From NCBI GenBank assembly GCA_017506865.1, contig JAFCMP010000520.1, positions 248,001 to 312,000 on the forward strand: 64,000 nucleotides of DNA. Direction: 5' to 3'. This DNA comes from Tribonema minus (taxonomy: Eukaryota; Sar; Xanthophyceae; Tribonematales; Tribonemataceae). The position numbers and the translations under genes are program-made. Shown one piece after another: positions 38,001-50,000 of this stretch. The notes beneath the pieces were generated by a model. The model worked only from the letters and a program-made list of their open reading frames with translations, was not told where the DNA came from and did no database searches. Position 1 is the first letter of the stretch; the number at the start of each line of letters is the position of its first letter.

Positions 38001-41000
38001 CAGCGCGCTGGTGAACTGCCCGTGCAGGTGGCCGTAAATCGGCGCGATTATTTGGCTTGTACGCAATTGGCCGCCGCGTAAGCAGATTGAGGAGTTGAGA
38101 ACCCAGATTTTGACACACGACGGACCTGGACATAATAAACAAGTTTGCTTATGACTCTGGATTTTGATTCGAGTGATTTCATGTTTGTCTGCTATGTTTG
38201 TACAATGGGAAACATACTTATGGGACAGAGGAAGTATACGATACCGTGGGGGGGGGAGGCTATCCGCAGGTGAATATGGTACCTACGGCAAGTGCGGCCT
38301 ACTTCAACTGACCATGTCGAAGATGTGACGCTCCAGGTGGTGCTTGACGTCGCGCCACTGCAGGTCCCCCATCACTGGCAGGCCGCCGCCAGCCTTATGA
38401 CTGTTATTGAACACGCCGAGGCCCTGCAGTTCCTGTGTGGAACAGGCGATGGGCGAAGGTGGGGGGGGGGGGGGAAGGGTAAAACACACTTGTATCATGG
38501 GGATATGGAAGGCAGGGGTGTGGCGTGGCGCGAAGCACGCTGCACGCTAGCACGTTGAACAACTCGGCGTTGCGCTAGTAGGCAAATGGTCCCATTGCTG
38601 AACGCAGCCCGTACACGTGGTCATGGCGCATGCAATCGCAAAACTCACACGTAAAATGGGCTGTTGCAAACAAGCAGAATACATGTACACTTTTGTCAAT
38701 GTACATAAATTAAGGTCAGGCCTCCACCTGTACGGTCCAGCGCACGAGCCTTTAGAGCCCAACTCAATCTGCACACCTGAGCATAGATGCACGAAGTCGT
38801 ACAATACGCGTGTCTTGTGCGCCGATTGGCACAATGTGAGGCGGCTCTCTACCCGTTCGGCCCAGCACACAAGCCTCCATGGCCCGACGCGGCCTGCAAA
38901 CCTGAGCGCAGATGCGTACGCTCACGCAACGCGTGCCACATGCGCGGCGTGGCAGGCAGCAAAAGGCGACGCTTAAGCTGTTGTGTCCAGCGCACGAGGC
39001 TCCACACCCCTTGGCGACCTCATATCCTGAGCATAGATGCACATGCGCATGTGACACGCGTGGATTTTGCGCCGGTTTGAGAACGCAGCAAGGAGGCGAG
39101 TCTCTACCTGTTCGGTCCAGCGCACGAGTCCCGAGCATAGATGCACTGTTACATGAGACAGATGTGACACGCAATTCGGTCTGAAAACGAACAAGCAGGT
39201 GGGTAGACTAATCACCTGTTTGGTCCAGCGCACGAGTCCTGAGCATATTTGTACACTTTTACGCGACGCACGTGACATGTAATTCGGTCTGAAAACGAAC
39301 AAATGAAGGTGGGTAATCACCTGTTCTGTCCAGCGCACGAGGCTCCAGAGCATGACGGGCGGCGCCCTGCTGTCCTTGCTGTCGGGGCCGTATAGCTCGC
39401 ACTGCGCCTGCAGGTCCTGTTACGCCCAAGGAGCATGGGCGGCGACGCACACAAAAGCGTCATTGGTGGAAGGAATTCAATTTGACGGCTAACCACATCT
39501 TGTCACCTGGAGCTCTACGATGTTTTGATTCCTTTCCAAAGTAATTGAATATGCAGTGCTTGCCGTCGGGGCCGTAAAGCTCGCACTTAGCTTGCAGGTC
39601 CTGTCGCCGCCGAGGAGCATCAGCAGTAACACACAGAATGAAGGTAAGATTGAAGTTCAGGTGTTGTCAGAGGAGCGCTGGCGATGCGCCGTGTTGAAGG
39701 TGAACTTGAAGTGCTGCTGCACGCATCCCGCGACAGCTAAGACACAGAGGAGAGCGAAGCGCTCGGGCCTGCAACAACTGAGGAACAAAAGCGGTCGAGC
39801 ACAAAACCATGTCGAAGCTAATGTTGAAGTGCTACACATCAGGTGGAATCGCTTTGGCCGAACATCGCAGTCCGTTGCACCCAGTGACGTTGAACTCGGG
39901 TGATCATACTGCCGATGAAGCTGACCACCATGATATGATTGATGCAAGCATTGCTTATCATCTAGCCTGCTATGTTGCACATTAATCACAAATCTGTGCT
40001 CGATGCTCGTGCCATAATGCTGTACTGCACACCAGTAACCTACGACAAGGCGGCTGCTAATGGCCTAGCGCGCCAGTCTCAGGGTTAGGGATTGGGGTTA
40101 GCCTTAATGCTAAGCAAGCGCGCAGGCAACTGACCTGGTCCAGAAACGCCTCCATCCACTCCGCAATCTGCTTGCGGAGCCGTGACGCGATGGGGTGCGA
40201 CAGCTTGAGCTCGAAGGTCTGCGAGAGGTTGACAGCACGACATTGAGAGACGGGGAAAAAGGGTCGGTTGAGCGCAGCCTGGAGGCATGCCAGGGCGTGC
40301 AATGGCAAGCGGACCAGTTGTGATGCAAGGCCGCTCTAGCTCCAAGCCTGACACTTTCGTATGTGCATACGCCACTTGCCGTTTATCGGGTCTCGCTGTG
40401 ACAGCACTCAGCGCTGCGTACGCCCCTGGACTCGAGGTGAAGCGCGTATGGCACCTGAGTTTGCAGCGTCCGATTGATGCCGCACTCATGCGTATATGTG
40501 GCGAGGCTGTGACAGTGCTCAGCGCCAGACTTGAGGACAAGCACGCACGGCACCCAAGCTCGTCGAGGTCCTAAACCGGCCCTACCCCTAACCCCAGCCT
40601 GAGAGTCCATCTCAGTGATCCTACTGCCCAACTCTGTAGAATCACCCTTTTTTCTTTGCCTGCTTCTGCAAGTGCTGCGGGAAATGCTGCGTCCGCAGAC
40701 AGCGTGCTGATTACCTTGTATAAGCACACGAATATGTATTTCAGCAAGTACTCGGACACTGAACGACCCCAGCGCTCAGCACAGCACCCCCCCCCACCCC
40801 CCCCGCATGCACGCACCTCCTTGGCGATCTTCTGCCTCATCTCCACGAGTGAACTATCTCACGTACAGCTTCATTTGAGGTGTCGCAGTGCTCACCACCC
40901 CTGCACATTACCCCCCCCCCCCCCCTCACGCACCTCCTTGGTGATCTTTTGACGCATCTCCGTCTCCAGGTGGTGCGTGTGGAAGATGGCGTCCCAGCTG

Positions 41001-44000
41001 TCCACAAACTCCAGGACCAGCGGGCGCTGCAGCATCGGGCGCAACAGTACAATAGCAGAAATATGCATCAGAAGGGCTGCAGCAGCGCTTAGGTGCAACT
41101 GCAAAGTTGTACTTTTTGACTTCCTTATATTCTGGAAATCACTTTCGTTCCAGCTGTCCACAAACTCCAGGACGAGCGGGCGCTGCAGCAGCGGGCATAA
41201 ACAGCGGCAGAAGTAAGCACTAAGAAAGCTGCAGCAGCGCTCAGGTGCAACTGCGAAATTGTACGTTTTACTTTGTTACATTCGATAAACCACGTTGGCT
41301 CCAGCTGTGCACAAACTCCAGGACTAGCGGGCGCTGCAGCGACGGGCGCAACAGTAGCAGAAGTATGCAGTTGAAGTGCTGCAGCAGCGTTCAGGTGCAA
41401 CTGCAAATGTGTGCGTTTTTACTTCATTATATTTTAGAAGTATGAACCACTTTGGGTTTCAGCTGTCCACAAACTCAACGACCAGCGGGCGCAGCAGCAG
41501 CGCGCAGGGCAGTGCCACATAAGAACGCATTGAAAATGCTGCAGCTGCGCTCAGGCGCAACGGCAGAGAAGTACATTTATCGCAAATGCGGTCGTCACGG
41601 CGACAATGACAGAGCACAGGATTGATGCCAACTTGGAAGCCGAGCCGCTGTTGGCACACATCATTGCTGATTACTGCCTGGACGCACAAGCCTGAACCTG
41701 CGCGTAAGCATATCTACGACTCTCCTTCACCATGAAAGCTGCGCCGCGGACGGCTACAAGCACGCAAACTGCCCAATGTGCAACTGTGTCCAAACAAAAA
41801 TGAAGTGCTTCGCCACAGGTGCCATACAAAACAGGCACCTTGACGCGTGCAGACTCGTTTGACAGTAGCGATAGTTGTCCGAGATCGGATGCGCAAAAGA
41901 GCGTAGTGCAGCAGTGCTCAGCACGACGCGCACCTGCTGCGTGCTTTTCATTACTTGATCAATTGTCTTGTAATTAAAATACTATCTCAAATGATGCCAA
42001 GGAGCAAGTCGGGCGCGCTAGGAGCGCAGTGCAGCAGCGCTCAGCACGGGCGCGCACCTGCTGCGTGTGGAGCAGGTCGATGACGTTCTGAAAGCTGAGC
42101 CATGCTTCATCAAAACAAGATTGAAGTACCTCACCACAGGCGGTACCCAGAAAACGCACCTTGAAGCGCGTACACTCGTGTCACAGTATCCGAGATCGGA
42201 TGCGCAAAGGAACATAGTACAGCAGCGTTGTACGGCACACACCTGTTGCGTGTGGAGCAGGTCGATGACGTTCTGGAAGCTGAGGCCCTGCGTGCGCACG
42301 CCGTTGACGGAGACCAGCACCGCGCCGACGCAGGGGGCGCGCTCCCCCTCGCCGTGCGCCTGTCGGCATGGCATCAGGCATCAGAAACAGCGAATCAGAT
42401 GGCTTGAAAGGCGGCTGGAAGGCTCTTTGTAGCAAATTATTTGAAAGTAAAATAAATCAAATCATCCATCCGCTTTAAAAATTATCACCAGACCAGTGGC
42501 GCGCTCCCCCTCGCTGTGCGCCTGCAGGCACGGTATCAGGCATCAGAAAAGTGATTCAGATGGTCTGAAAAAAAGTGAAACCAGGCGACTGGTAGGCTCC
42601 TTGCAGCAAAGCAGGGAGCGCGCTCACCGCCCCCGTGCGCCTGCGAGGCATCACAGTGCTGAATCAGGCGATCTGAAGGCTCCTTGAAGCAGTTATGCAA
42701 TAATCATGCAAGCAGTAACTTCAGTGACAGAGAAAGCAGATGGGGCGGGATCATTTTCGCCGTGTACCTGTCAGCGCGGTCGTGAGCATCATAAAATGTA
42801 AGCAGGTGGTACCAAAAACGAGTCCAAGTGACTGGAAGGTGCTATGCGGCATCTGTTACACAAGACAATGGCCCGGTTTCGGGGGGCGCTCCCCCTCCCC
42901 CTGTGCCTGTAGCCCCTGCTTTGGGCATCAGACAGAGAATCGGGTGATTTGGAGGCTCTCGATAGGATCCGCCGCATCACATTCATACCTAGGCAAAGCC
43001 AGCTTACTGGAGCATCCTCCTGCTACCCCTGCGCTTGCGGAATGCGGCATCAGGATTGGGCGACGGAAGGCTCTTTGCCGGCATCACATCGGGGCTTTGA
43101 TTGCTCTCGTGCTCCCATTGCGAGGCCGATGGCTGCTCCATTTAGAATTGAAGCCACTGCTAAGCACCAAGGCAAGCTTTCCTCGATGCTATCCTGACAG
43201 TCGGTATGCGCACAAGGATGCAAAGTTACTGCATGAATTTGAATACATTCAAGGTTAAGCTGATGGTACTTTTCTTGCAAACACCGTACCTCTGGTCCAG
43301 TAGGTGACTGCGGCGGCGCCGTGCTTGAGCCCGTGGCATTGCTCGACCCCGTGGCAGCGCTGCGCGCCGCAAGCGCCGCATCAGCAGCTGCCGCAGTAGA
43401 CGCCTTGCTGTGCGCTGCCGGCGCCGCACCGCCAGCGCCCTGAGAGGAGCGTCACCGCAACATGCGCGAAAGAGATCTTCAACGCCTCGACGAGTTGACA
43501 CACTGGCAGGCATGTGGAAACAGGAAATAAGCGCAGTTCGAGTTCCCTCGAGGCGGTGACTTTGAAGTTGCTGAAGTGACCGACCTTGGGTGTGGAAGAA
43601 TCCGCCGTGGAGCATGGCAGATGCGTGCCAACGAATTGAGGTCATACATCACTGATCCAGAGCATAGGGGACACAGTGCGGCACTTCAAGATCATGGCAC
43701 CGCGCAGGATCGTGGTCCCGCAGCGGCGATGCTCAAAAGACAACGCGCATGCGCGTGCACAGCATCTCTCATGTGCGGGGACACCTCTTTGTGGGCAGGC
43801 CAGCAGTGCGATTACATCTCAGACGAGGCTAGGTGGCATGCAGCTACGAGATGCCTCGTGAGATCGCTCTGCACGGGCAACAACTACAAGATAACCTCCA
43901 GGAATGGTGGAACGGGCAGCCCTTGGCAATCCCCCCCCAAGTCACTTGACAGCGAGAGGAAGCGCATCTGTACATTTGCAGCACTCCTCGCCCACGCGGC

Positions 44001-47000
44001 AGCACCGACATCTGCTGCTGCATGCATTCAACATTTTAAACGGTTAAAGTACACACGTTCAGAAGGACACGCACCTCATCCACGGCCACAGACAGCCGCG
44101 TCGGCGCCAGTGTCCCGGGGTCTGTGGCGCGTGCCGGCACAAGCGACTCCGAATCAGACGGCGCACGCTCTGACGCCGGGCCTTCGGACGCCTCAGAGGC
44201 GTCGCTGGGGGGGCCGAGGGGGTCCTGGAAGAGCATGTGTGTGTGTGTGGGGGGGGGGGGAGGGGGGGCGAGACAAGAGGTCCGCCAATTAGCGTTGACC
44301 TTTGACCATTGTTGATCCGATCTCAGGGATCAAGGATGCACGATCTCAAGTCCTATCATACTAAATCGGCAAAATTTACTACCATCTGTAGGCCTTGATG
44401 AAAAATGCAAGTTCCTTCTTCTAAAACACATTTGCATGGGCATTCGAGCATGGCATGTCCATGCATCAGTGCTTTTCAGTGCGTTGGAGGCATTCGCTAA
44501 CTTGGCAGCTAAGGGGGTGTCGCTGCTGCCGACCAAGCTCGCGCGCTCCAAAGGCCGAGGCAGTGAAACGAGGCGAGAGGGTCAACGGCGGCGACCGGAG
44601 TTGCAGAATGCGTTTGATGCACTCGTCACGTCTCCACACTTGATACAGCAACCTGCATCAGGCTTGCCAGAGTGCACCTGACCGAGGGGGTTCTGGTCCC
44701 TTATAAGTCATGGACTGCCACAAAAAGTGCTCCAAAGTCACTATTTTCTCGCCGTCTCAGCAATAGTGTCAACCAATCGTTAAGTCAGTGGTTCTCATAA
44801 CAGACATGCTCCATAGATACACAAACGTCGTGCGAATGTGCGCTTACATAGTCTCCCTGGATCTCGTCGTCCAGGGGCCCTTCCCCTGCGCCGTCCTCAC
44901 TGCCCCCCTCTCCGTCCCTGCCCCCTCCAGCCTGGCCCATGTCGTCTCTGGGTTCGTCCGGACGCATCCGCTGCAGGGTCCCGCCATCCTCGTCCAAGCC
45001 CCCTTCTGCTTCTGTCCCTGACGCAGAGCCCCCCGCAGTACTGCCATCCCCAGTTTCACTCGCCTCCGAGCCAATTCCAAGCAGATCAGCACCCGCAGCA
45101 GTGCCCCCCTCATCCCCCCCCTCTGATGAATGCGCCTCATCACTTGCAACCCCCTCGGTTGCCGCCGTCGCTGCCGGCAGCGGCAGCGCTTCCGCAGGCT
45201 GCGACGGCGACACCGACGTGGCGCCCTCCACCTCCGCAGCTTGCGCAGCCACCGGGCTATGGCTTGGGTGAGCATTGGGCGGCTGCGGAACCCTCGCCTC
45301 GCCGTCAGTGTCCGCTTCCAACATTGCTGCAGTCGCTGGCATTTCCTGCACCTGCGCGGTGTGCGGCGGCGGCGGCGGCGCTTGCCCTTCGCCCTCGAGC
45401 GGTGACGCCCGCTCTTCATGCGTAAGCTGCGGCGCCGGCGGCGGCCCGTCATCTTGAAGCTGTGAAAGCGACAGTGGTGTCCGCGCTCCTCGTTCACCAG
45501 GTGACGCTGCGGACTGCGGGCCGGGCGGGGTTGACAGCGGAGGCGGTTGCAGCGCGTCTGCCGCCGGCAGCTGCGTTGGCAGCAGCGGCGGGTCCAGCGG
45601 CAGCGGCGGCGACGGCGGCAGCGGCAGCGGCGGCGGCGGCAGCTGCAGAGCTCTGCTGGAGCCGCCGCCGCCGCCGCTGATCGCGTGCAGCCGCTCTTGA
45701 AGCGCGCCCATCTGTGCCGCGGCAGCGATGAGCGCTGTGTCAGATGTCAAGTTGCGCTTTGGCGGCAGCGATGCAAGCGTCACCTTTGAAGCTGTGTGAT
45801 GCGCAGCGGCAGTGTGGCGGCGGCGACGATAACGACAGTGCACTGCTGCTGGCGCCGGCGCTGCCACATGCTCGCCCATGCACGCAGCCGCGGTGGACAG
45901 CCGGCAGCATAACAGCGAGGCTGCGGCAATTGCACACTCGCTGAGTCGGCCGCAGATGCAGGAGGTCGGTGAAGGGCGAGAAAATCATTTCAGATGCACA
46001 AATGATGACGCGCTTCACAAGGCCTTGCAGCAGCGTGCAATTGACTCGTAATGACAGAGGTGGGGAAAAATCGGGCTATTGCTGCCGTCGACTTGACGTG
46101 CTGCCGCTGTTGCTGAACCACAACTCGGGCAGGCGCAGAGCGCAGCAGAAGAGGAACGCCATTGTCACTATGACATCATCAATCCCGGGTACATGCATAT
46201 CCAGGAGCCGTTCTGCGCTGCGTCAACACTGCGCGCGCGCAGTGCAGAAACGCCATGCTCCCGTGTGAGCAACGGCACCTCAGCTGCAAGACTAGAGAAG
46301 CGAATACCCCTTCCTTACAAAGTTAATGACTACAAGTTTCTTGTTGTCGCAAACGCACACAATGCCCATACATTGTGCAACCAAGTAGGTACCTGCTCTC
46401 TGAGGCTCAGCACGAGGGGCACGCCCCCAGTCCCCCCTGCCTGCCCGCTATCTGCCGCATGCCCAGGTTGTGGCTCCAAGTCCGCAGGCTGGTCGTCTGC
46501 CGCCTCAGCGCCATCGTCAGCGAGCCTGTGCGGCGCCGCTGCAGCAACAGCGGCAGCATCCTGATGGCCATGGCTGGGGTGTGCGGCAACGCCTGGCGTG
46601 CTGCCAACGCCGTCGCTGCCGTTGCCATCGCCGCTGCCAGCGATGCCCGCATCGTCGCCGCTGTTGTCACTGCTGCCAGCGCTGCCGCTGCCGCCGTTAC
46701 CAGAGCCGCCACTGCCATCATGAGCAGCGGCCTCTGCCTCAGTGGCAGATGGGTCAGCCGCAGCGGCTGTCTCTGCGCTGACAGCATCATCGGCAACTCG
46801 TTCATCGTGTAATTGCAATGGCTGCTCGTCAGTACCGCTGTCCGCCTGCTGGAACGTTGGCTGTTGCGCTTGCGGTTTTGCATCAGGGGCAGCGACGCTC
46901 CCCATCTCGTCTTGTTCGGCATGATGTCCGCCCGTGGAGGCGCCGCCATCGGGAGGCGCTCTTTCCGCTGCGCCGCTGCCATGTGCGACATCGGCACTGC

Positions 47001-50000
47001 TGCTGCCGCCGTTGCGATCGTCAGCATCGTCGCCAGCTGTGTCAACACCTGTAGCAGCATTGAACCCAGCTGCCCCTTCATCAGCCTCAGCGCCGAGCGC
47101 CGCAGGGACTGCTGCCGCTGGCACATCTGCTGCTGCTGCTGCTGCCGCTGCCTCGCCTTCCGCCACCGGCACATCTGCCGCCGCTGTTGCGCCTGTTGCC
47201 GCAGCTGTGGGCGACGGCGGCGGTTCGGAACCACTCTGCGGCGCATCAGCATCGGCGGCAGCTGTCGCGGTCGTGGCGGATACAGCAGGTATCATCGCAG
47301 TGTCGACTCCCTCTGCTTCAGCGGCGGCAGCGGAGGATGATGCTGCTGCGTCGTCATGCTCTGCTGCCGCACCACCGGCCGAGCCTTCATCTACATCAGG
47401 CGTGTCACCTCCGAACTCAGGCAGCATCGGCGGCGGTGGCGCAGGCTCTGACGCCTCATTGGCAGCGTTCGCCCCTTCCTCTTGCTCAGCTGGCTGCAGC
47501 AGTGCCATCGATGATGCATCACCCGCTACTGGCGCAGGCGCGTTGTGCGCGTCAGCGGCGTGCGCCGCCGCAGCTGCCGCACCTGTCACCGAGTCAGCCG
47601 CTGCTGCTGCCACTTCCGCCGCCTCCAGGGCAATTGCCGCAGCCTCTGCGCCAGTCGCTGAAGGCGCTGCCGCTGCTGCGGTGGCAGCCGCATCCGGCGG
47701 TGCTGTAGAGGCAGCATCTGTCGCTGTGTCGGCCGGCGCTGCTGCCTCCGCTGCTTCTGCCGCGGCTGCCGCTGCCTCTGCGGCAGCGCTCATCACACCA
47801 GGCACCGCCGCCTCCGCATCAGCACCATCTGCAAGAGTCCCTTCTGCCACAGCAACAGTTGTCGTCGCTGCTGCGACAGCCGTCTCAGCCGCTGCCTCAG
47901 CTGCCGCCCCGTCAGTCACAGCGGCGGCACCCTGGATCGCCTCACTGCCGCCGCCGCCGCCGCTGCCGATATCAGCGCCAGCGTCACCTTCTTCTGTGCC
48001 GCGCTGTGCATGGGCACCCGTATTGCCACCAGTGTCGATGTTGCTGGCGTTGCTGCTGCCAGCCCCATCATCGGCATCGCTGTCGCCATCATCAACAGCC
48101 GTAATGACCCCAGCGTCGCCGCTATCGCTGCCGCCAACAGCACCGTTGCTGCCATAGCCGCTGGCCGCGCCATCGCCGTCATCGCCGACACCGTCGCCGC
48201 CGCTGCTTTCTCTACCACTGCCGTCAGCGGCACCGGCACCCTCCGCACCTTCCGCGCGCTCTGCCACAGGCGTCAGCACTCCGACGCGCCTCTCACCCCC
48301 CTCAGTCCCCCCCAGCCCCGCCTCCGCGTCAGTAACAGGGGCCGACCCCCCCGCGCGCTGAGCCGTGAGCGCGAGGGGCGCTGATGGGGGAGGGGCAGGG
48401 GGGTCGTCGTGGGTTGTGAAGGGGCCCACGCTGCGGTCCTCCTCGTCCTCCACCTCAACGTGCGCAGGGAGGGACGGCGGGGGCGCAGCGCCGCTGCCGG
48501 AGCGCGCCTCGCCGGGCATCTCCACGACGAGGCGCTTGCTGCGCAGCGACAGGAAGTCTGCGAGGGGGGGGGGGGGGGGTGGCGTGGGGGGAATGAGCGG
48601 CAATCCAAGCGCTCATGCTAGGGAGACATGCGAGATGCTAAGGCGTTTCATGACGAGATGCTCGCTGCGCAGCGATAGGAAGTCTGCGGAGGACAGGAGG
48701 GGAGCCCGGGGGGGGGGGGGGGGGTGAGGAGGGTGCGCGCCCTTACGCTAGGGCATGCGAAATGCGCGGAGGCATCTTTATGCCGGGCGCTTCCTGCGCA
48801 GCAAGGGGAAGTCTGCGAGGGGTGGGAGGGGGGGAGGGGGGGGGGGACGTGGGGGGGCAAGAGCGGCGGTCCAGATTCTCGTGCTACAGTAGGGGGCATG
48901 CAAGACGCTCAGGTATCTAGACGACAAGACGTTCGTTGCGCAGCAATGGGAGGTGTGACGGCCTGGGTGGGGGGGGGGGCGGAGGGGGGAAAGGGGGGGA
49001 TGTGCTGAGCTCCAACCCCCAATGCCAGGTACCCACATGTGAGACAGGGTGACGCCACAATGAGATGAGGGCTGCGCACAGGATTCGAGCGTTTAGCGGC
49101 AAATGACAGGCGAGGGTTGAACACGAAGGCCCATATATACCCCTCGTGCCAGGGTACATGATGACGCGCATGCTGCAGGCGTCAGGCGTCTAGTGCCCAA
49201 TGACAGACAACGCCCGCACTCACCCTCACCCTGACCCTAAACCTAACCCCAGGCCCATACACGAATATCAGCAGGACTCACCCGGCCACGCTTCCAGGTC
49301 AAGGCTGACTTGCTCACGCTCCTCGGGGTCCAGATACGTCAGCGTCAGCCGCTCAACAGCTTCCTGTTGTAGGGTTAGGGTCAGAACGAGGGCAGGGGTT
49401 GTGTCAGTGCAATGCGCGTGTAGCGGCCGCTGCCGCTGGCGCCAGCGCTCAATTCCCGTGCACAGGCGAAGCAACGAGCGCGGTGCGCAGTGGTGACGCA
49501 ACTGCAGCGGTACGGTGCGCTACATCAGTTTACGAATTTCAACGAATGAAATACGGCAGGACGAAGAGGGCCTCCGCAGGTGAGGCGGCGCAAGAGTCTG
49601 TGCAAGAGCTTCACGTGAGTAGAAGGGAATTACGCGGCGTGCAGTAGAGTCTGCCCGTACCGGTGGCGCTGCGCGTTGCATGCATTAGTGCACCGGAAGG
49701 ACACATCAGCAACGCCAGGGCCTGCGCGACTCCCTGGGCACCACTCGGCCGGCAAGGCGGCGCACAATGTGGTGCAAAAACATAAAACTTGACGTGAAGC
49801 AACTGACTACCATCTGAAGGCAGTGGCAACTCTGCTATCGAGTGGCTCCTGCAGACTGGACACTTTTTGACCAGACACTTTATTCTCTAATGCTACGGAG
49901 CAGGCCTCAGCGTGAGGTGGAGGCTAATTTGACCTGCGCACGCTGCTGGAAGCGCATCATTGTGGGTGCGGCACTTCAGGCGGACATGGCATCTGCCGCA

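Larger units (their letters stand above)
36491..38234 (+). mobile_element. Mariner-like DNA transposon with perfect TIRs
   Basis: Flanked by TA on both sides (36489-36490 and 38235-38236), the target duplication of Tc1/mariner elements. The 28-base terminal inverted repeats (36491-36518 and 38207-38234) are identical and begin CTTCCTCTGTCCCATAAG, close to the CTCCCTCYGTCCC end of plant Stowaway/mariner elements. Length is 1,744 bp. It carries one transposase gene and sits in the giant gene's intron between VPS9 exons, opposite to that gene. Intact termini suggest recent insertion. Confidence 0.92.

Noticed and set aside
43576-44292. 238-codon plus-strand frame
   Set aside because: Runs antisense through exon 15 and intron; no domain and no neighbouring exon structure.
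46934-48157. 407-codon plus-strand frame of Ala/Ser/Pro
   Set aside because: It is the reverse complement of giant-gene exon 13; only the minus frame joins its neighbours in phase, and GCN/GNC codons keep several frames open.
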